Part shown: one piece after another, positions 52,539-62,173 of the stretch
Position numbering within the stretch: position 1 is the first letter of the stretch
Layout: each line of letters starts with the position of its first letter
NCBI GenBank assembly: GCA_963708165.1
Contig: OY970187.1
Location: 2,666,001 to 2,730,000, forward strand
Direction of reading: 5' to 3'
Length of the DNA: 64,000 nucleotides
Source: Rubricoccus sp963708165
Lineage (GTDB): Bacteria; Bacteroidota; Rhodothermia; Rhodothermales; Rubricoccaceae
Made by a program: the position numbers and the translations under genes
The notes under the pieces: generated by a model
What the model saw: the letters and a program-made list of their open reading frames with translations, nothing else
Database searches by the model: none
Told to the model about the DNA's origin: nothing

Positions 52539-52883
52539 TCACAGCCCGAGCCTCTGGCGCGACATGGCCTCCGCCAGAGGCTCCCTGGGCTTGTAGGCGA
52601 GAGGAGGGAGCTCGTTTCACCTTGCTGTGTCTCTGACGCGTGTCTCTCGCACTGCGCGTCTCGTCACGGCTGTTGGGCGCTCCGCGGTTCGCTTCACCAG
52701 AAGGCCCCTGTGGCACAGCAGGCTCAGGCATTCCTGTTTCACCTTGCGCGGTTCGTGCCACACACCGTTTATTGCGTCGCTCGCTTCATCCCGTCGCCAC
52801 GTTTTGGAACCGCTTCCAGCCCCTGGCGCCTTTTCGAGTGCTGCTCCTTTTTCGCTGGCCGCCTCTGGCGGACATCCCATCCC
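52539..52883. other. Leader region upstream of the TonB receptor operon
   Basis: 345 bases with no convincing gene. TTTCACCTTGC occurs twice, at about 52615 and 52736, and could be a regulator site or paired promoter element. An open frame from 52710 runs into the receptor but its residues do not look like protein. One head-to-tail pair of 10-mers lies near 52551-52582. Confidence 0.5.
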
Positions 52884-55800
52884 ATGATGGTTCGGACTTT
52901 ATCCCCTGTCCTGCTCTGTTTCTTCGTCACTCTCCTCGCTGCTCCCGCTTTCGCTCAGTCCGGCAAAATTGCCGGCCGTGTGACAGACGCCAGTACAGGA
53001 GAACCCATCCCCGGTGCCAACGTGATCGTTGTCGGGACCGGACAGGGCGACGCGGCTGACATCGACGGTTACTACACCGTCCTCAACGTCTCGCCGGGAC
53101 TCGTCACGATCCAGGTCTCCTCCCTCGGCTATGCAGGGCAGACTATCGAGGACGTTGACGTCAACATCGGCCAGACCGCGACGGTCAACGCTCAACTTCG
53201 CGAAGAGGGGCTGGGTCTCGGCGATGTTGTGATTCGCGCAGAGCGACCTCCTGTCGAGGTCGATGTGTCGAACAGCCGTGTCAACGTCTCCTCCTCAGAG
53301 ATCCGAGCGCTCCCCGTGAGCGACATCACAGCAGTCGTGGGTCTACAGGCGGGCGTGCAGGGTCTCAACGTGCGCGGCTCTGGCGCAGACCAGATATCCT
53401 TCCAGGTCAACGGCCAAACATTGCGAGACGAGCGTGACAACTCGCCCTTTACCGCCATTCCACTCTCCTCTGTTCAAGAGGTTCAGGTTCAAACCGGTGG
53501 CTTCAACGCCGAGTACGGCAACGTCCGCTCTGGCGTCGTCAACGTGGTCACGAAAGACGGAGACACAGATCGGTACGAGGTCAACGTCCAAACACGTCTC
53601 AGCCCAGCAGGTCAGAAAAACTTTGGGGAGCTCGCCAATGGTCTCGAGTCCTACTGGATCCGACCTTACCTCGACCCCGAGGTCGCCTTTGAAGGCACAA
53701 ACAACGGAGAGTGGACCGAGGCTACGCAGCAGCAATACCCCGAATTCGCGGGCTGGGTGGCGATCTCGCAGACCCTCCTCGACGACGACAATCCCAACAA
53801 CGACCTCACGCCAGAGGCTCTGCAGCAGGCCTTCCTCTGGCAGCATCGCAAGCAGCTCGCGATAACCGAACCGGACTATGACGTGGACTTGGGCTTCGGT
53901 GGGCCTGTTCCAGGCATCAGCCGGGCCCTTGGCGGTCTCCGCTTCTACGGATCGTTTCGGCAGGAGGAGGACATGTACTCGATCCCGCTTAACACAGATC
54001 GTTACACCGAGCGTACAGGACGGCTCAAGCTGACGAGCAATGTGGCCACAGGCATGAAGCTCAGCCTGGAAGGAATGCTCGCCAACCAGGACGGCACGAG
54101 TGCGAGCCGAAGTGGCCAGCCCGGCTTCTTCCGCACCGCCAGCGGCATCGAGAGTGTCCTGTCGAGTGTCAGCTTTATTGATAGCCGCATCTTCTCCACG
54201 GACTACTTCGCACCTTCTACGACCCGCCGAAATCAACTTGCGGGCACGTTCACGCACACAGTTTCTTCGAGTTCGTTCTACGAGATCCGCGCTAACCGCT
54301 ACTCCACCAGTTACGACACCAACCCTGGGCGGCGCCGCGACGAGAGTGCGGCTGTAAACTTTGGAGGCGTTGACTTCGACGAGGCGCCCTTTGGATGGCA
54401 GCCCTTCAGCTTCCCGGGCATCAACGGCACCACTGGCGTCGAGGGTAACCTGCGCATGGGCGTCGGGATGTCCAACGCTCGCGACTCGTCCCGCGTGACG
54501 AACTGGAACGTCCGGGGCGACTTTACCTCCCAGTTCAACCGCTTTGCCGAGTTCAAGACCGGTCTGGAGTTCAACCTCACCGAAAGCGATGTCAACTTCG
54601 CCCGGATCGACTCCGCATTGACAGGAAGCAACCAGTGGACGCAATGGGACCGCTCTCCTGTTCGCGGTGCGGGATACGCCCAGACCAAGCTTGAATTCCA
54701 GGGCATGGTCGCCAACCTTGGGCTCCGTGCCGACTACTACGCGCCACGAGGCGACTGGTATGTGTTCGACTCGTTCGAGCCCATCTTCGGAAATATTCCG
54801 ACCGTAGGTGGAGACCCGCGCCCGGGGCTGGACTCGCTGCTTACGACAGAGGCTATCAATTCTCAGATCACTCTAAGCCCACGCTTGGGTGTGTCCTTTC
54901 CTGTCACTGCGGTCTCAAAGTTGTTTTTCAACTATGGGCATTTCCGATCTCTACCGGACTCGGACCGCCTGTTCCGTGTCGCAACCAATCCCACGAGTGC
55001 GTCCACAGGTCGACTGGAAGCGATTGCAAACCCGAACAACCCGTTGCCTAGAACGATTGCGTACGAGCTCGGATATGAGCAATCTTTCGGAAAACAGTTT
55101 CTCGCACGAGTCGCGGGTTATTACAAAGATGTCTCGCTTCAGCCACGTACAGTTACATACCAGTCGCGCCAGGGTGTCATCTACGACATCACGGAACCCA
55201 ATTCGTACGAGGACATCCGAGGGTTTGAGTTCACCCTCTCGAAAAACCAAGGGAAGTGGTTTCGTGGCTTCGCGAACTACACCTACACGGTGTTCACCAA
55301 TGGAGCTTTCGGGTTTTCGAACATTTTCGAGAACAGAACAGAGCAGCGGCGACAGGAAGAGATCGAACTCGCCGCTCGTGGCGACGCTACAGAGCCCGTT
55401 GCACGACCCTATGCTCGTGTCAACCTCGACTTCTTTGTGCCGGATGACATCGGCCCGTCCATCGCAGGCTTTCGGCCTCTGGCGGACTGGCGCGTCAGCT
55501 TCATCGGCCGCTGGCAGGACGGCGGCAGGGCCACATGGGGAGATGGCTTCAACCCAGGGCCAGGGGTCAACAACAATGTCGATGTCGTCGACTTCACAAA
55601 CCTAGACCTCAGGTTCGCGCGCGAGATCAATGTTGCCGGGCGTGGTGTGACCCTCTTCGCAGACGTATTTAATGCCCTCAACCAGCGCAGCTTCTCGGGC
55701 AGGACGGGCTTCTTCGACGGCCCCGACCGAGTCCGGTACTACGATTCGCTGCATCTTCCAGAGAGCGGGGACTACACCAATATCGTAGGTAGCGACAACG

Positions 55801-56084
55801 TGGGTAGCTATCGCGCCGAGGGCACCGCGTTCGAACCGATCTGCCGTCTCCCAGGAGCAGGCCGCGAAGCCTGCGCCTACGGAAACACCGCCGCTGACGT
55901 GATTTACTACGATGAGGAGACAAACGCTTACTCGGTGTACGAAGACGGCGCCTACGTCCCGGCCGATGCCGCACGGGTAGAGCGCGTCTTGGACTCTAAG
56001 GCCTACATCGATATGCCTAATCAGGGCTTCCTCACGTTCTTGAATCCGCGTGACGTTTACTTCGGCATCCGTGTCAACCTCTAA
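52884..56084 (+). CDS. TonB-dependent receptor with carboxypeptidase-regulatory N-terminal domain
   Basis: 1066 residues. Signal peptide MMVRTLSPVLLCFFVTLLAAPAFAQ; a CarboxypepD-regulatory domain (KIAGRVTDASTGEPIPGANVIVVGTGQGDAADIDGYYTVLNVSPGLVTIQVSSLGYAG, residues about 27-85); a plug (residues about 130-235) with ALPVSDITAVVGLQAGVQGLNVRGSGADQISFQVNGQTL and QTGGFNAEYGNVRSGVVNVVTK; then a long barrel with FFNYGHFRSLPDSDRLF, NPNNPLPRTIAYELGYEQSF and KGFANYTYT-like strands. It resembles SusC-like receptors but no SusD follows; instead secreted and PorV-type genes do. Start could be 52884 or 52887. First gene of the operon running to 62065. Confidence 0.92.
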   Translation: MMVRTLSPVLLCFFVTLLAAPAFAQSGKIAGRVTDASTGEPIPGANVIVVGTGQGDAADIDGYYTVLNVSPGLVTIQVSSLGYAGQTIEDVDVNIGQTATVNAQLREEGLGLGDVVIRAERPPVEVDVSNSRVNVSSSEIRALPVSDITAVVGLQAGVQGLNVRGSGADQISFQVNGQTLRDERDNSPFTAIPLSSVQEVQVQTGGFNAEYGNVRSGVVNVVTKDGDTDRYEVNVQTRLSPAGQKNFGELANGLESYWIRPYLDPEVAFEGTNNGEWTEATQQQYPEFAGWVAISQTLLDDDNPNNDLTPEALQQAFLWQHRKQLAITEPDYDVDLGFGGPVPGISRALGGLRFYGSFRQEEDMYSIPLNTDRYTERTGRLKLTSNVATGMKLSLEGMLANQDGTSASRSGQPGFFRTASGIESVLSSVSFIDSRIFSTDYFAPSTTRRNQLAGTFTHTVSSSSFYEIRANRYSTSYDTNPGRRRDESAAVNFGGVDFDEAPFGWQPFSFPGINGTTGVEGNLRMGVGMSNARDSSRVTNWNVRGDFTSQFNRFAEFKTGLEFNLTESDVNFARIDSALTGSNQWTQWDRSPVRGAGYAQTKLEFQGMVANLGLRADYYAPRGDWYVFDSFEPIFGNIPTVGGDPRPGLDSLLTTEAINSQITLSPRLGVSFPVTAVSKLFFNYGHFRSLPDSDRLFRVATNPTSASTGRLEAIANPNNPLPRTIAYELGYEQSFGKQFLARVAGYYKDVSLQPRTVTYQSRQGVIYDITEPNSYEDIRGFEFTLSKNQGKWFRGFANYTYTVFTNGAFGFSNIFENRTEQRRQEEIELAARGDATEPVARPYARVNLDFFVPDDIGPSIAGFRPLADWRVSFIGRWQDGGRATWGDGFNPGPGVNNNVDVVDFTNLDLRFAREINVAGRGVTLFADVFNALNQRSFSGRTGFFDGPDRVRYYDSLHLPESGDYTNIVGSDNVGSYRAEGTAFEPICRLPGAGREACAYGNTAADVIYYDEETNAYSVYEDGAYVPADAARVERVLDSKAYIDMPNQGFLTFLNPRDVYFGIRVNL

Positions 56085-56097
56085 GGCCCGCCTCCGC

Positions 56098-58242
56098 ATG
56101 ACCGCTTTCTCACGTATTGGCCTCGCGGCGCTCGGGTTTCTCCTACTCGGCGCAACGCTCGCGCCAGAGGCCCACGCTCAGTTTGCGACCAAGTGGGTCG
56201 CTGGTGGCTCATTTCACAACTGGTACTCGGCTGCTGGGTCTGAGCGAGAGGAGGGGCTCGTTGCCCGTCAGCAGTATGGATGGCGCTGGCCCGGCATCTA
56301 CGACTTCACAGACATGCAGGCTGCCAGAGGCCTCTGGATCGGTGCTCAGAACGTGACCGACGATACAGGTACAGCATTCCCTGTCCGCGTCGTCCACATC
56401 GGTCCCCGAGCCTCTGGCGTCGGAGAGATGTTTCCGACACGGTTTGAACTCATCACCCGGTTTGCCTTGCCTAGCGTGACGGTCGATGGCGAGTCATCGA
56501 TCCCCTCTGCGGAGATGGTGCCCGATGGCACTGACCCGACAATGGCACCAGATGTGATGCTTATCAGCGAGTTCAATACTCTGCTGGGCCTGAGCGTGCA
56601 GCGCCGCGTGATGCAGTTCTCGCAGGAGTATCACGACAATTACCACGTCACGGAGTTCGTCCTCACCAACACGGGCAACACCGACAACGACGCTGAGATC
56701 GAATTGCCTAGTCAGACGCTCGAAAACGTGTACGCCTACATGCAGTACCGCATGGCCGTTCAGGCAGAGTCCCGCTTTCTTATCGGTAACCCGACGGGCT
56801 GGGGCAAGAACACGATGAACGACGCCAGAGGCGATGGCTTTCAGGGCGAGGCGATTGGTGAGCCCTTCCGAGCTCAGTTCTCCTGGCATGGCAACTTTCC
56901 TGGTTTCAACGCCTATGACAACATCGGTGGCCCCATCGCGCCGCCCGCGCTTCCCGCCGCCAACGTCTCGTCGGCAGATACGCTTGGACGCCTCGCCGCT
57001 TCAGCATTTGCAGGTGTAGTCACGTTGCACGCCGATACGTCACCCTCTAACGATGCGGATGACCCAAACCAACCTGCAACCACGAACTGGGTAGGGTCAG
57101 ACGATCCATATCAGTTCAACAACGACCCCTTCGCACAGGGGCAGATGACGACCGAATACAACATCATGAGCCGCGGTCACCAGACGCCTCGCCATGCATG
57201 GGCTGTGGAACCTTCCGGTCAACCAGGTTGGCTGAACTCGACAGGAGACCCTTCTCTGGGAACCCCAGGAGGCTACTCTTTCGGTAACGGATTCGGGCCG
57301 TACACGCTGGCTCCTGGCGAAAGCATACGTTTTGTAGTTGCGGAAGGCTCAGCAGGTCTGAGCAGAGAAGCCAACACGGCACTGGGTCGTGCCTTCATCG
57401 CGTCGAACTACGATGCCAATGCGCCTCTGGCGTATAACGGAGAGGCAATGACCAAGAACGAATGGGTGTTCACATCTCGCGACTCGCTGTTCCAGACGTT
57501 CGAGCGAGCCCTAGCCAACTACGACGCGGGCTACGATATCCCACGAGCGCCAGCACCCCCCGCACAGTTCTCCGTTAACTCGGGTGGTGACCGAATCTCC
57601 CTGCAGTGGGACGCATCGAGCGATCCAAATGTGAGCGGCTATGAGATATACCGCACGGAGATCCAATACGACAGCACCTACACGCTCATCCATACTGCAG
57701 GCCCTGGCGACACGTCGTACAACGACCTCACGCCGACGCGCGGACTGGATTACTACTATTACATCCAGTCCGTTGGATCCGAAGCAGACAACGACGGAAG
57801 CGGCAACACACCGTCTGGTGTCGCATTGCGCAGCAGCCGGTACTACACGCAAACGTACTCTCCAGCTAAACTCCTCCGTCCTGCAGGTGAATCACTTGAC
57901 CAAATCCGTGTGGTCCCCAATCCCTACTTTCTCGGGGCGAGCAATGACCGACAGAGAGGCACGAGAATTCCTGGACGTGACGAGCAACTAGGCTTTTACA
58001 ATGTCCCGGGCTTCTGCAACATCGATATCTACTCCGAACTCGGAGAACTCGTCGACACGATTGTGCACGACAATGGCAGCGGTAGTGTGTTCTGGAACCA
58101 GAGCACCTCTTCTCGCCAGATCGTAGCCTCTGGCGTCTATATCGCCGTCATCACGGTGACGCGGGACATCGAGGATGAAAACGGAGCACTTCAGTTCCAA
58201 GCGGGTGACCGCACCATCAAGAAGTTCGTCATCGTCCGATAG
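56098..58242 (+). CDS. Secreted protein with Fn3 domain and T9SS-like C-terminus
   Basis: 714 residues. Signal peptide MTAFSRIGLAALGFLLLGATLAPEAHAQ. The N-terminal two thirds (FATKWVAGGSFHNWYSAAGSEREEG..., WPGIYDFTDMQAARGLWIGAQNVTD, YHDNYHVTEFVLTNTGNTDND) follow a pattern seen in secreted proteins encoded beside Rhodothermales TonB receptors; I have no family name. A fibronectin type III domain (PPAQFSVNSGGDRISLQWDASSDPNVSGYEIYRTE, near 500-590) precedes a C-terminal sorting-like domain (IRVVPNPYFLGAS..., NIDIYSELGELVDTI, GVYIAVITV). It begins 13 bases after the receptor stop, and the product probably works with the receptor at the surface. Confidence 0.85.
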   Translation: MTAFSRIGLAALGFLLLGATLAPEAHAQFATKWVAGGSFHNWYSAAGSEREEGLVARQQYGWRWPGIYDFTDMQAARGLWIGAQNVTDDTGTAFPVRVVHIGPRASGVGEMFPTRFELITRFALPSVTVDGESSIPSAEMVPDGTDPTMAPDVMLISEFNTLLGLSVQRRVMQFSQEYHDNYHVTEFVLTNTGNTDNDAEIELPSQTLENVYAYMQYRMAVQAESRFLIGNPTGWGKNTMNDARGDGFQGEAIGEPFRAQFSWHGNFPGFNAYDNIGGPIAPPALPAANVSSADTLGRLAASAFAGVVTLHADTSPSNDADDPNQPATTNWVGSDDPYQFNNDPFAQGQMTTEYNIMSRGHQTPRHAWAVEPSGQPGWLNSTGDPSLGTPGGYSFGNGFGPYTLAPGESIRFVVAEGSAGLSREANTALGRAFIASNYDANAPLAYNGEAMTKNEWVFTSRDSLFQTFERALANYDAGYDIPRAPAPPAQFSVNSGGDRISLQWDASSDPNVSGYEIYRTEIQYDSTYTLIHTAGPGDTSYNDLTPTRGLDYYYYIQSVGSEADNDGSGNTPSGVALRSSRYYTQTYSPAKLLRPAGESLDQIRVVPNPYFLGASNDRQRGTRIPGRDEQLGFYNVPGFCNIDIYSELGELVDTIVHDNGSGSVFWNQSTSSRQIVASGVYIAVITVTRDIEDENGALQFQAGDRTIKKFVIVR

Positions 58243-58246
58243 CCCT

Positions 58247-59287
58247 ATGCCGATCTCTCCATTAAAGGGCTACGCCCCACTCCTCGCCGCCCTGCTCCTC
58301 CTGGGGCCTCTGGCGTCGCCTGCTGCCGCTCAGGAAGTTGACCAGCGTGACAAGCTGGCGCAGACCACGATGAAGTTCCTGTCTGTCAGCGCAGACCCTC
58401 GGGCAGCGGCGCTCGGCGATGCCATGACCTCGGTCACAAACGGCGCGCACTCTCTGTTTACCAACCCGTCAGGAATGGCGTGGCAGGAAAACAAGACCGA
58501 CCTCACAATCGGTCAGGCCGCGTGGATCGCGGACATCGACTACAACCACGCATCGTTCTCCTACCGCCCCAGCCAGAGCTTCGGTGTGATAGGCGTCTCG
58601 CTTGCCTTCGTGGACTACGGTGACTTTCAGGAGACTGTCTATGCTGAGAACGAGCAAGGCTTCGAGGAGTTGGGCACCTTTTCACCCCAAGCGTTCGCAA
58701 TCGGTGTGGGCTACGCTCGCTCGTTCACGGACCAGTTCTCGGCGGGTGGCCAGGTGAAGTATGCCAACATGGACTTCGGCGACGCTGCGACGGTACGTAG
58801 CGAGGACTCCGAGAGCGGTTTCGAACGCTCGCCTCTTTCCGAAGGCGTCCTCGCCTACGACTTCGGCGTGTTTTACCGTACAGGTTTCGAAAGTCTCAAC
58901 TTCGCTCTCACGGCCCGCAACTTCTCGCAAGAGGTCACCTTCGCGCAGGATGGCGCCCAACTGCCTCTGGCGCTGCGCATCGGCGTCTCTATGGACGTGC
59001 TGGACATGACGCCGATGGCAGGAGGGCCACACAGCTTGCTCCTCGCAGTAGACGCCGAGAACCCTCGGGACTTCTCCGAGCAGATCAAGGTCGGCGCCGA
59101 ATACACATTCGCGCGGACACTATCGCTTCGGGCTGGGTATGTCACTCCGAGCGACGAGCAAGGCTTTAGCCTCGGTGGCGGTGTTCGGCGCACGCTCGGC
59201 GGCGTTGGCGTCGGTGCCGACTACTCGTTCACGGACTTCGGCGTTTTCGATGCGGTACATCGCGTCGCTCTCAACCTCTCGTTCTAA
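58247..59287 (+). CDS. PorV/PorQ family outer-membrane protein
   Basis: 346 residues. Signal peptide to residue 29 (PLASPAAAQ). The PorV/PorQ signature MKFLSVSADPRAAALGDAMTSVTNGAHSLFTNPSGMAW comes right after. The rest is beta-barrel strands (LTIGQAAWIADIDYNHASFSYRPSQSFGVIGVSLAFVDYGDF; FSPQAFAIGVGYARSFTDQFSAGGQVKYANMDFG; LSLRAGYVTPSDEQGFSLGGGVRRTLG), ending LNLSF with terminal Phe. In T9SS, PorV carries cargo proteins from the translocon to the attachment complex. Its place between secreted proteins suggests a dedicated shuttle or a structural FadL-like barrel. Starts four bases after the upstream stop; its TAA overlaps the next ATG (TAATG). Confidence 0.9.
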   Translation: MPISPLKGYAPLLAALLLLGPLASPAAAQEVDQRDKLAQTTMKFLSVSADPRAAALGDAMTSVTNGAHSLFTNPSGMAWQENKTDLTIGQAAWIADIDYNHASFSYRPSQSFGVIGVSLAFVDYGDFQETVYAENEQGFEELGTFSPQAFAIGVGYARSFTDQFSAGGQVKYANMDFGDAATVRSEDSESGFERSPLSEGVLAYDFGVFYRTGFESLNFALTARNFSQEVTFAQDGAQLPLALRIGVSMDVLDMTPMAGGPHSLLLAVDAENPRDFSEQIKVGAEYTFARTLSLRAGYVTPSDEQGFSLGGGVRRTLGGVGVGADYSFTDFGVFDAVHRVALNLSF

Positions 59288-60504
59288 TGCGCCTTTCTCT
59301 GCGCGCCTTTCTCCCCGTTCTTGGTCTCGCCCTCGTTCTCGCAGCATGCGATACTGAGCCGTCGAGCCTCAACCCTGAGAACCGGACACCGCTTCCGGAT
59401 CCCGTCTTGAGCGACGTAAGCCCTGCAGGCTCTGCTCTGGCAGGAATCGACCCGCTGACGATCACAGGCCAGAACTTCTCGACCACGCCGAGTAACAACC
59501 TGGTCTTTTTCAACAACGTGCGCGGCACCGTTCTCGAATCGACGGCTACGTCGTTGCGCGTGCTGCCTCCGAACACACCTGGCGAAGACATCCGCATCCG
59601 GGTCGCGGTGCTAGGCACAGATGGCATCGGGGCAGAGAATTACTCCAACTCCCTCACCTACGGACTGAGGAGTGCTGCTGAGCCTATCGGAAGCATCGGC
59701 CGCTCCGAGGAGGTGTTCGGTATCGCATCGGCCTCTGGCGGAGGGGCGTTTGTGTCGGTCTTCGAAGAGGGGGCTTCCGATGACGTGCAGCTTCTGGCGC
59801 CTGGAGGCGACCGGAGCGTGTTCTTCGAGACCAACTTCCCGTGGGCTGGGCTCGCCCAGGCTCCCGATGGCACGCTCTACGGCGCCAGAGGACTCGAAGC
59901 CATCTTTTCGATGCCGGAAGGCGGCACTCAGCGGGTCGCAGGCGTGGCTCCGAGTGGCTTCCGCTTCAATGCCATTACCGTCGGGCCCGACGGTACCATC
60001 TGGACCGGCGGCAACCACACGGGCGGTGCGGATCAGCGCGCCATCTACCGCATCCGCTCCACCTCAGACCTCCGGGGGTTCTCCTTCGCGCCCCGCGTCC
60101 GCGATCTCATCGTGTTCGAGAGCGGTCTGTGGGTCCTCGCGCAAGAGGAGGGTGGCGCGACAAAGGTGTGGCGCTTTCCCATCTCAGGCGGCGACCTCGG
60201 CGCGCCAGAGGAGATCGTGACGGTCTTCGAGATGGCCTCTGGCGTTGCGTATGCTCTAGCAGCAGCGCAGGACGGCACGCTCTACATCTCCACCAACGCC
60301 GACGAGCCCATTTTGCAGTTCGACGGGACGACGCTGGCTCCGCTCTACCCTGGCATCTTCACTGCGCCCATTACGGGCTTAGCATGGGGCGAGGGCTCCA
60401 CGCTTTACGCTGTCCGTGGACGGGTCTTCAACCCATCCAACGAAATCATCGTGTTTCCAGCCATCATCGAAATTGAGACACGCCGCACTGGCGCCTCATC
60501 CTAG
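59287..60504 (+). CDS. IPT/TIG domain lipoprotein
   Basis: 405 residues. MRLSLRAFLPVLGLALVLAACDTE is a lipoprotein signal (LAAC, Cys21). A TIG immunoglobulin-like domain follows (PVLSDVSPAGSALAGIDPLTITGQNFSTTPSNNLVFFNNVRGTVLESTATSLRVLPPN, about 38-95). The rest looks like an SMP30/NHL-type propeller (APDGTLYGARGLEAIF, VGPDGTIWTGGNHTGG, DGTLYISTNADEPILQF, GLAWGEGSTLYAVRGRV). TIG lipoproteins accompany SusC-like receptors in polysaccharide loci and often bind glycan. Translationally coupled to the PorV gene. Confidence 0.88.
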   Translation: MRLSLRAFLPVLGLALVLAACDTEPSSLNPENRTPLPDPVLSDVSPAGSALAGIDPLTITGQNFSTTPSNNLVFFNNVRGTVLESTATSLRVLPPNTPGEDIRIRVAVLGTDGIGAENYSNSLTYGLRSAAEPIGSIGRSEEVFGIASASGGGAFVSVFEEGASDDVQLLAPGGDRSVFFETNFPWAGLAQAPDGTLYGARGLEAIFSMPEGGTQRVAGVAPSGFRFNAITVGPDGTIWTGGNHTGGADQRAIYRIRSTSDLRGFSFAPRVRDLIVFESGLWVLAQEEGGATKVWRFPISGGDLGAPEEIVTVFEMASGVAYALAAAQDGTLYISTNADEPILQFDGTTLAPLYPGIFTAPITGLAWGEGSTLYAVRGRVFNPSNEIIVFPAIIEIETRRTGASS

Positions 60505-60589
60505 TCCTTGCCGCCTCTGGCGGTAAGCCCGAGACACTCCTTCGTCTCACAGGGCACTCGCCCTTCTCGTATTAACCCCCTCCCATACC

Positions 60590-62065
60590 ATGCAACGACT
60601 GCTACTTCTTTTTGTCGCCTTCCTGCTTCCCGCTGCTGCGGGCGCTCAGGACTGGACGTTCGACAACGCATTTCCCTCCGACGACGCCTTCCGTCAAGGA
60701 GGCACCGATACAGAATTTGAGATCAGCTCCTCTAACGGTAACTACGACGGCCACGGTATCGCCGTCGACCCCGATGGAAAGGTCTGGTTTCAGTACTTCC
60801 ACCCCACGGACAGTGTACAGGTTGCCGAGTTCACGGCTAACGATCCGGCCGGCCGCGACGGTTACCGTGACGTACGTGTGATCTACGTGTTCAACGCTGA
60901 CGGCTCCGAGGCTGACATCTCGCCCGTGAAGTTCGCCAGCTACCCAGGAGGTGATGCCGATACGCTCGGTGGTTTCCTACGCCGCGCGAACGCAGACGGC
61001 TCGGGCGACCTCGTATGGGAGGGCAACTCCAACCGTGGCCTCCGCGCAGATCCTAGAGGCGTGTCGCTCGGCGGTAACGTGCTCGTTTCCGTCTTCGACT
61101 TCCTGTACGTCATCGATTACCAGACCGGCGCAGGTGTCGCGGGTGCTCGCTTCCCCGAGTACTGTGCATCCACGCAGGCCACGTCCGATGACAACGACGT
61201 GATCTACGTCGCTCCAGTCTGCCCCGGTCAAGCGATCCGCTCGCTCACCATTGACGGGCAGAACTACACCGCAGGTGGAAACGTCGTAGACGCTTCCAGT
61301 GATTTCTCTCGTGGCGTCCAGGTTGCTCGCGACGGGCTGACGTTTTACGAGTCCGCGTATGAGAACACCTACACGATCGTTCACACACGTGACGACCGGT
61401 TCTCGTCGTTCGACTCCACAGGCGTCACGTTCCGTGGCATGCGCACGGAGTCGATGGCTATCCACCCTGTGACGAATAACGTGTGGGCGAGCGCAGGTAA
61501 CCTGCTCAACCTCCCCAACCAGGACGCGACAGTTACGACGAACTGGTCCCCACAGACGTGGTATGCCTTCAGCCAGCTCGACGCGGTTGCCAACGAGGTG
61601 CCGACACCTGTGGACAGCATCAAGTGGAACAACCCTGTTAACACCGCGAACGACAACTCGCCGCGTCCGCGCGGCTTGGCGTTCAACGCAGCAGGCACAT
61701 CTGCCTACGTAGCGCAGTTTGGTAGCTTCCAGAATGATGTGGCCGCTCAGAAGTTCTCTACGACCGCTTCCCAGGTTGCTGTAGAGCCCGGCGCCGCAGC
61801 AGGCATCGCATCGCTGCAGCCCAACGCGCCGAACCCAGCCTCTGGCACGACAGAGATCCGGTTTACGCTGACGGAAGCCACGCAGGCCCGCGTGCGTCTC
61901 TACGACATGTCTGGCCGTGAGGTGATGACGGTTCTGAACGAGACCCTCGCCGCTGGCGAGTACGCTCGCACGGTAACGGTCCGCGACCTTCCTGCTGGCA
62001 CGTACGTCTACACCCTCGAAGCCGAGGGCCAGACGACGAGCCGCCGGATGCTCGTGGTTCGCTAA
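60590..62065 (+). CDS. T9SS type A secreted protein, propeller-like
   Basis: 491 residues. MQRLLLLFVAFLLPAAAGAQ is the signal peptide. The body (HGIAVDPDGKVWFQYF, VIYVFNADGSEADISPVKF, NVLVSVFDFLYVIDYQTGAGVAGARF, MRTESMAIHPVTNNVWASAGN, RGLAFNAAGTSAYVAQFGSF) has the repeating short strands of a beta-propeller. The last ~80 residues are a T9SS type A sorting domain (NAPNPASGTTEIRFTL, LYDMSGREVMTVL, GTYVYTLEAEGQTTSRRMLVVR). It is cotranscribed or nearly so (85-base gap) with the TIG gene and is followed by a strong terminator. This gene has no exact copy of the 10-mer, which is very unusual for the window. Confidence 0.88.
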   Translation: MQRLLLLFVAFLLPAAAGAQDWTFDNAFPSDDAFRQGGTDTEFEISSSNGNYDGHGIAVDPDGKVWFQYFHPTDSVQVAEFTANDPAGRDGYRDVRVIYVFNADGSEADISPVKFASYPGGDADTLGGFLRRANADGSGDLVWEGNSNRGLRADPRGVSLGGNVLVSVFDFLYVIDYQTGAGVAGARFPEYCASTQATSDDNDVIYVAPVCPGQAIRSLTIDGQNYTAGGNVVDASSDFSRGVQVARDGLTFYESAYENTYTIVHTRDDRFSSFDSTGVTFRGMRTESMAIHPVTNNVWASAGNLLNLPNQDATVTTNWSPQTWYAFSQLDAVANEVPTPVDSIKWNNPVNTANDNSPRPRGLAFNAAGTSAYVAQFGSFQNDVAAQKFSTTASQVAVEPGAAAGIASLQPNAPNPASGTTEIRFTLTEATQARVRLYDMSGREVMTVLNETLAAGEYARTVTVRDLPAGTYVYTLEAEGQTTSRRMLVVR

Positions 62066-62118
62066 CCACACGTCTCTAGCCTCTGGCGCGGTCTCGCTGC
62101 GCCAGAGGCTCAGATTCG

Positions 62119-62154
62119 CGGGCGCCGGGCACAGTCCCGGCGCCCGTTTTGTTT
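62119..62154 (+). terminator. Intrinsic terminator ending the TonB receptor operon
   Basis: CGGGCGCCGGG pairs perfectly with CCCGGCGCCCG over a six-base loop, followed by TTTTGTTTG. It closes the run of genes 52884-62065 and separates it from the glycosidase at 62174. Confidence 0.9.
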
Positions 62155-62173
62155 GTTCTTCCCCTTCGCTACG

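Noticed and set aside
52710..52883. Earlier start for the TonB receptor
   Set aside because: The added residues are not signal-peptide-like, while MMVRTLSPVLLCFFVTLLAAPAFAQ is a standard signal peptide.
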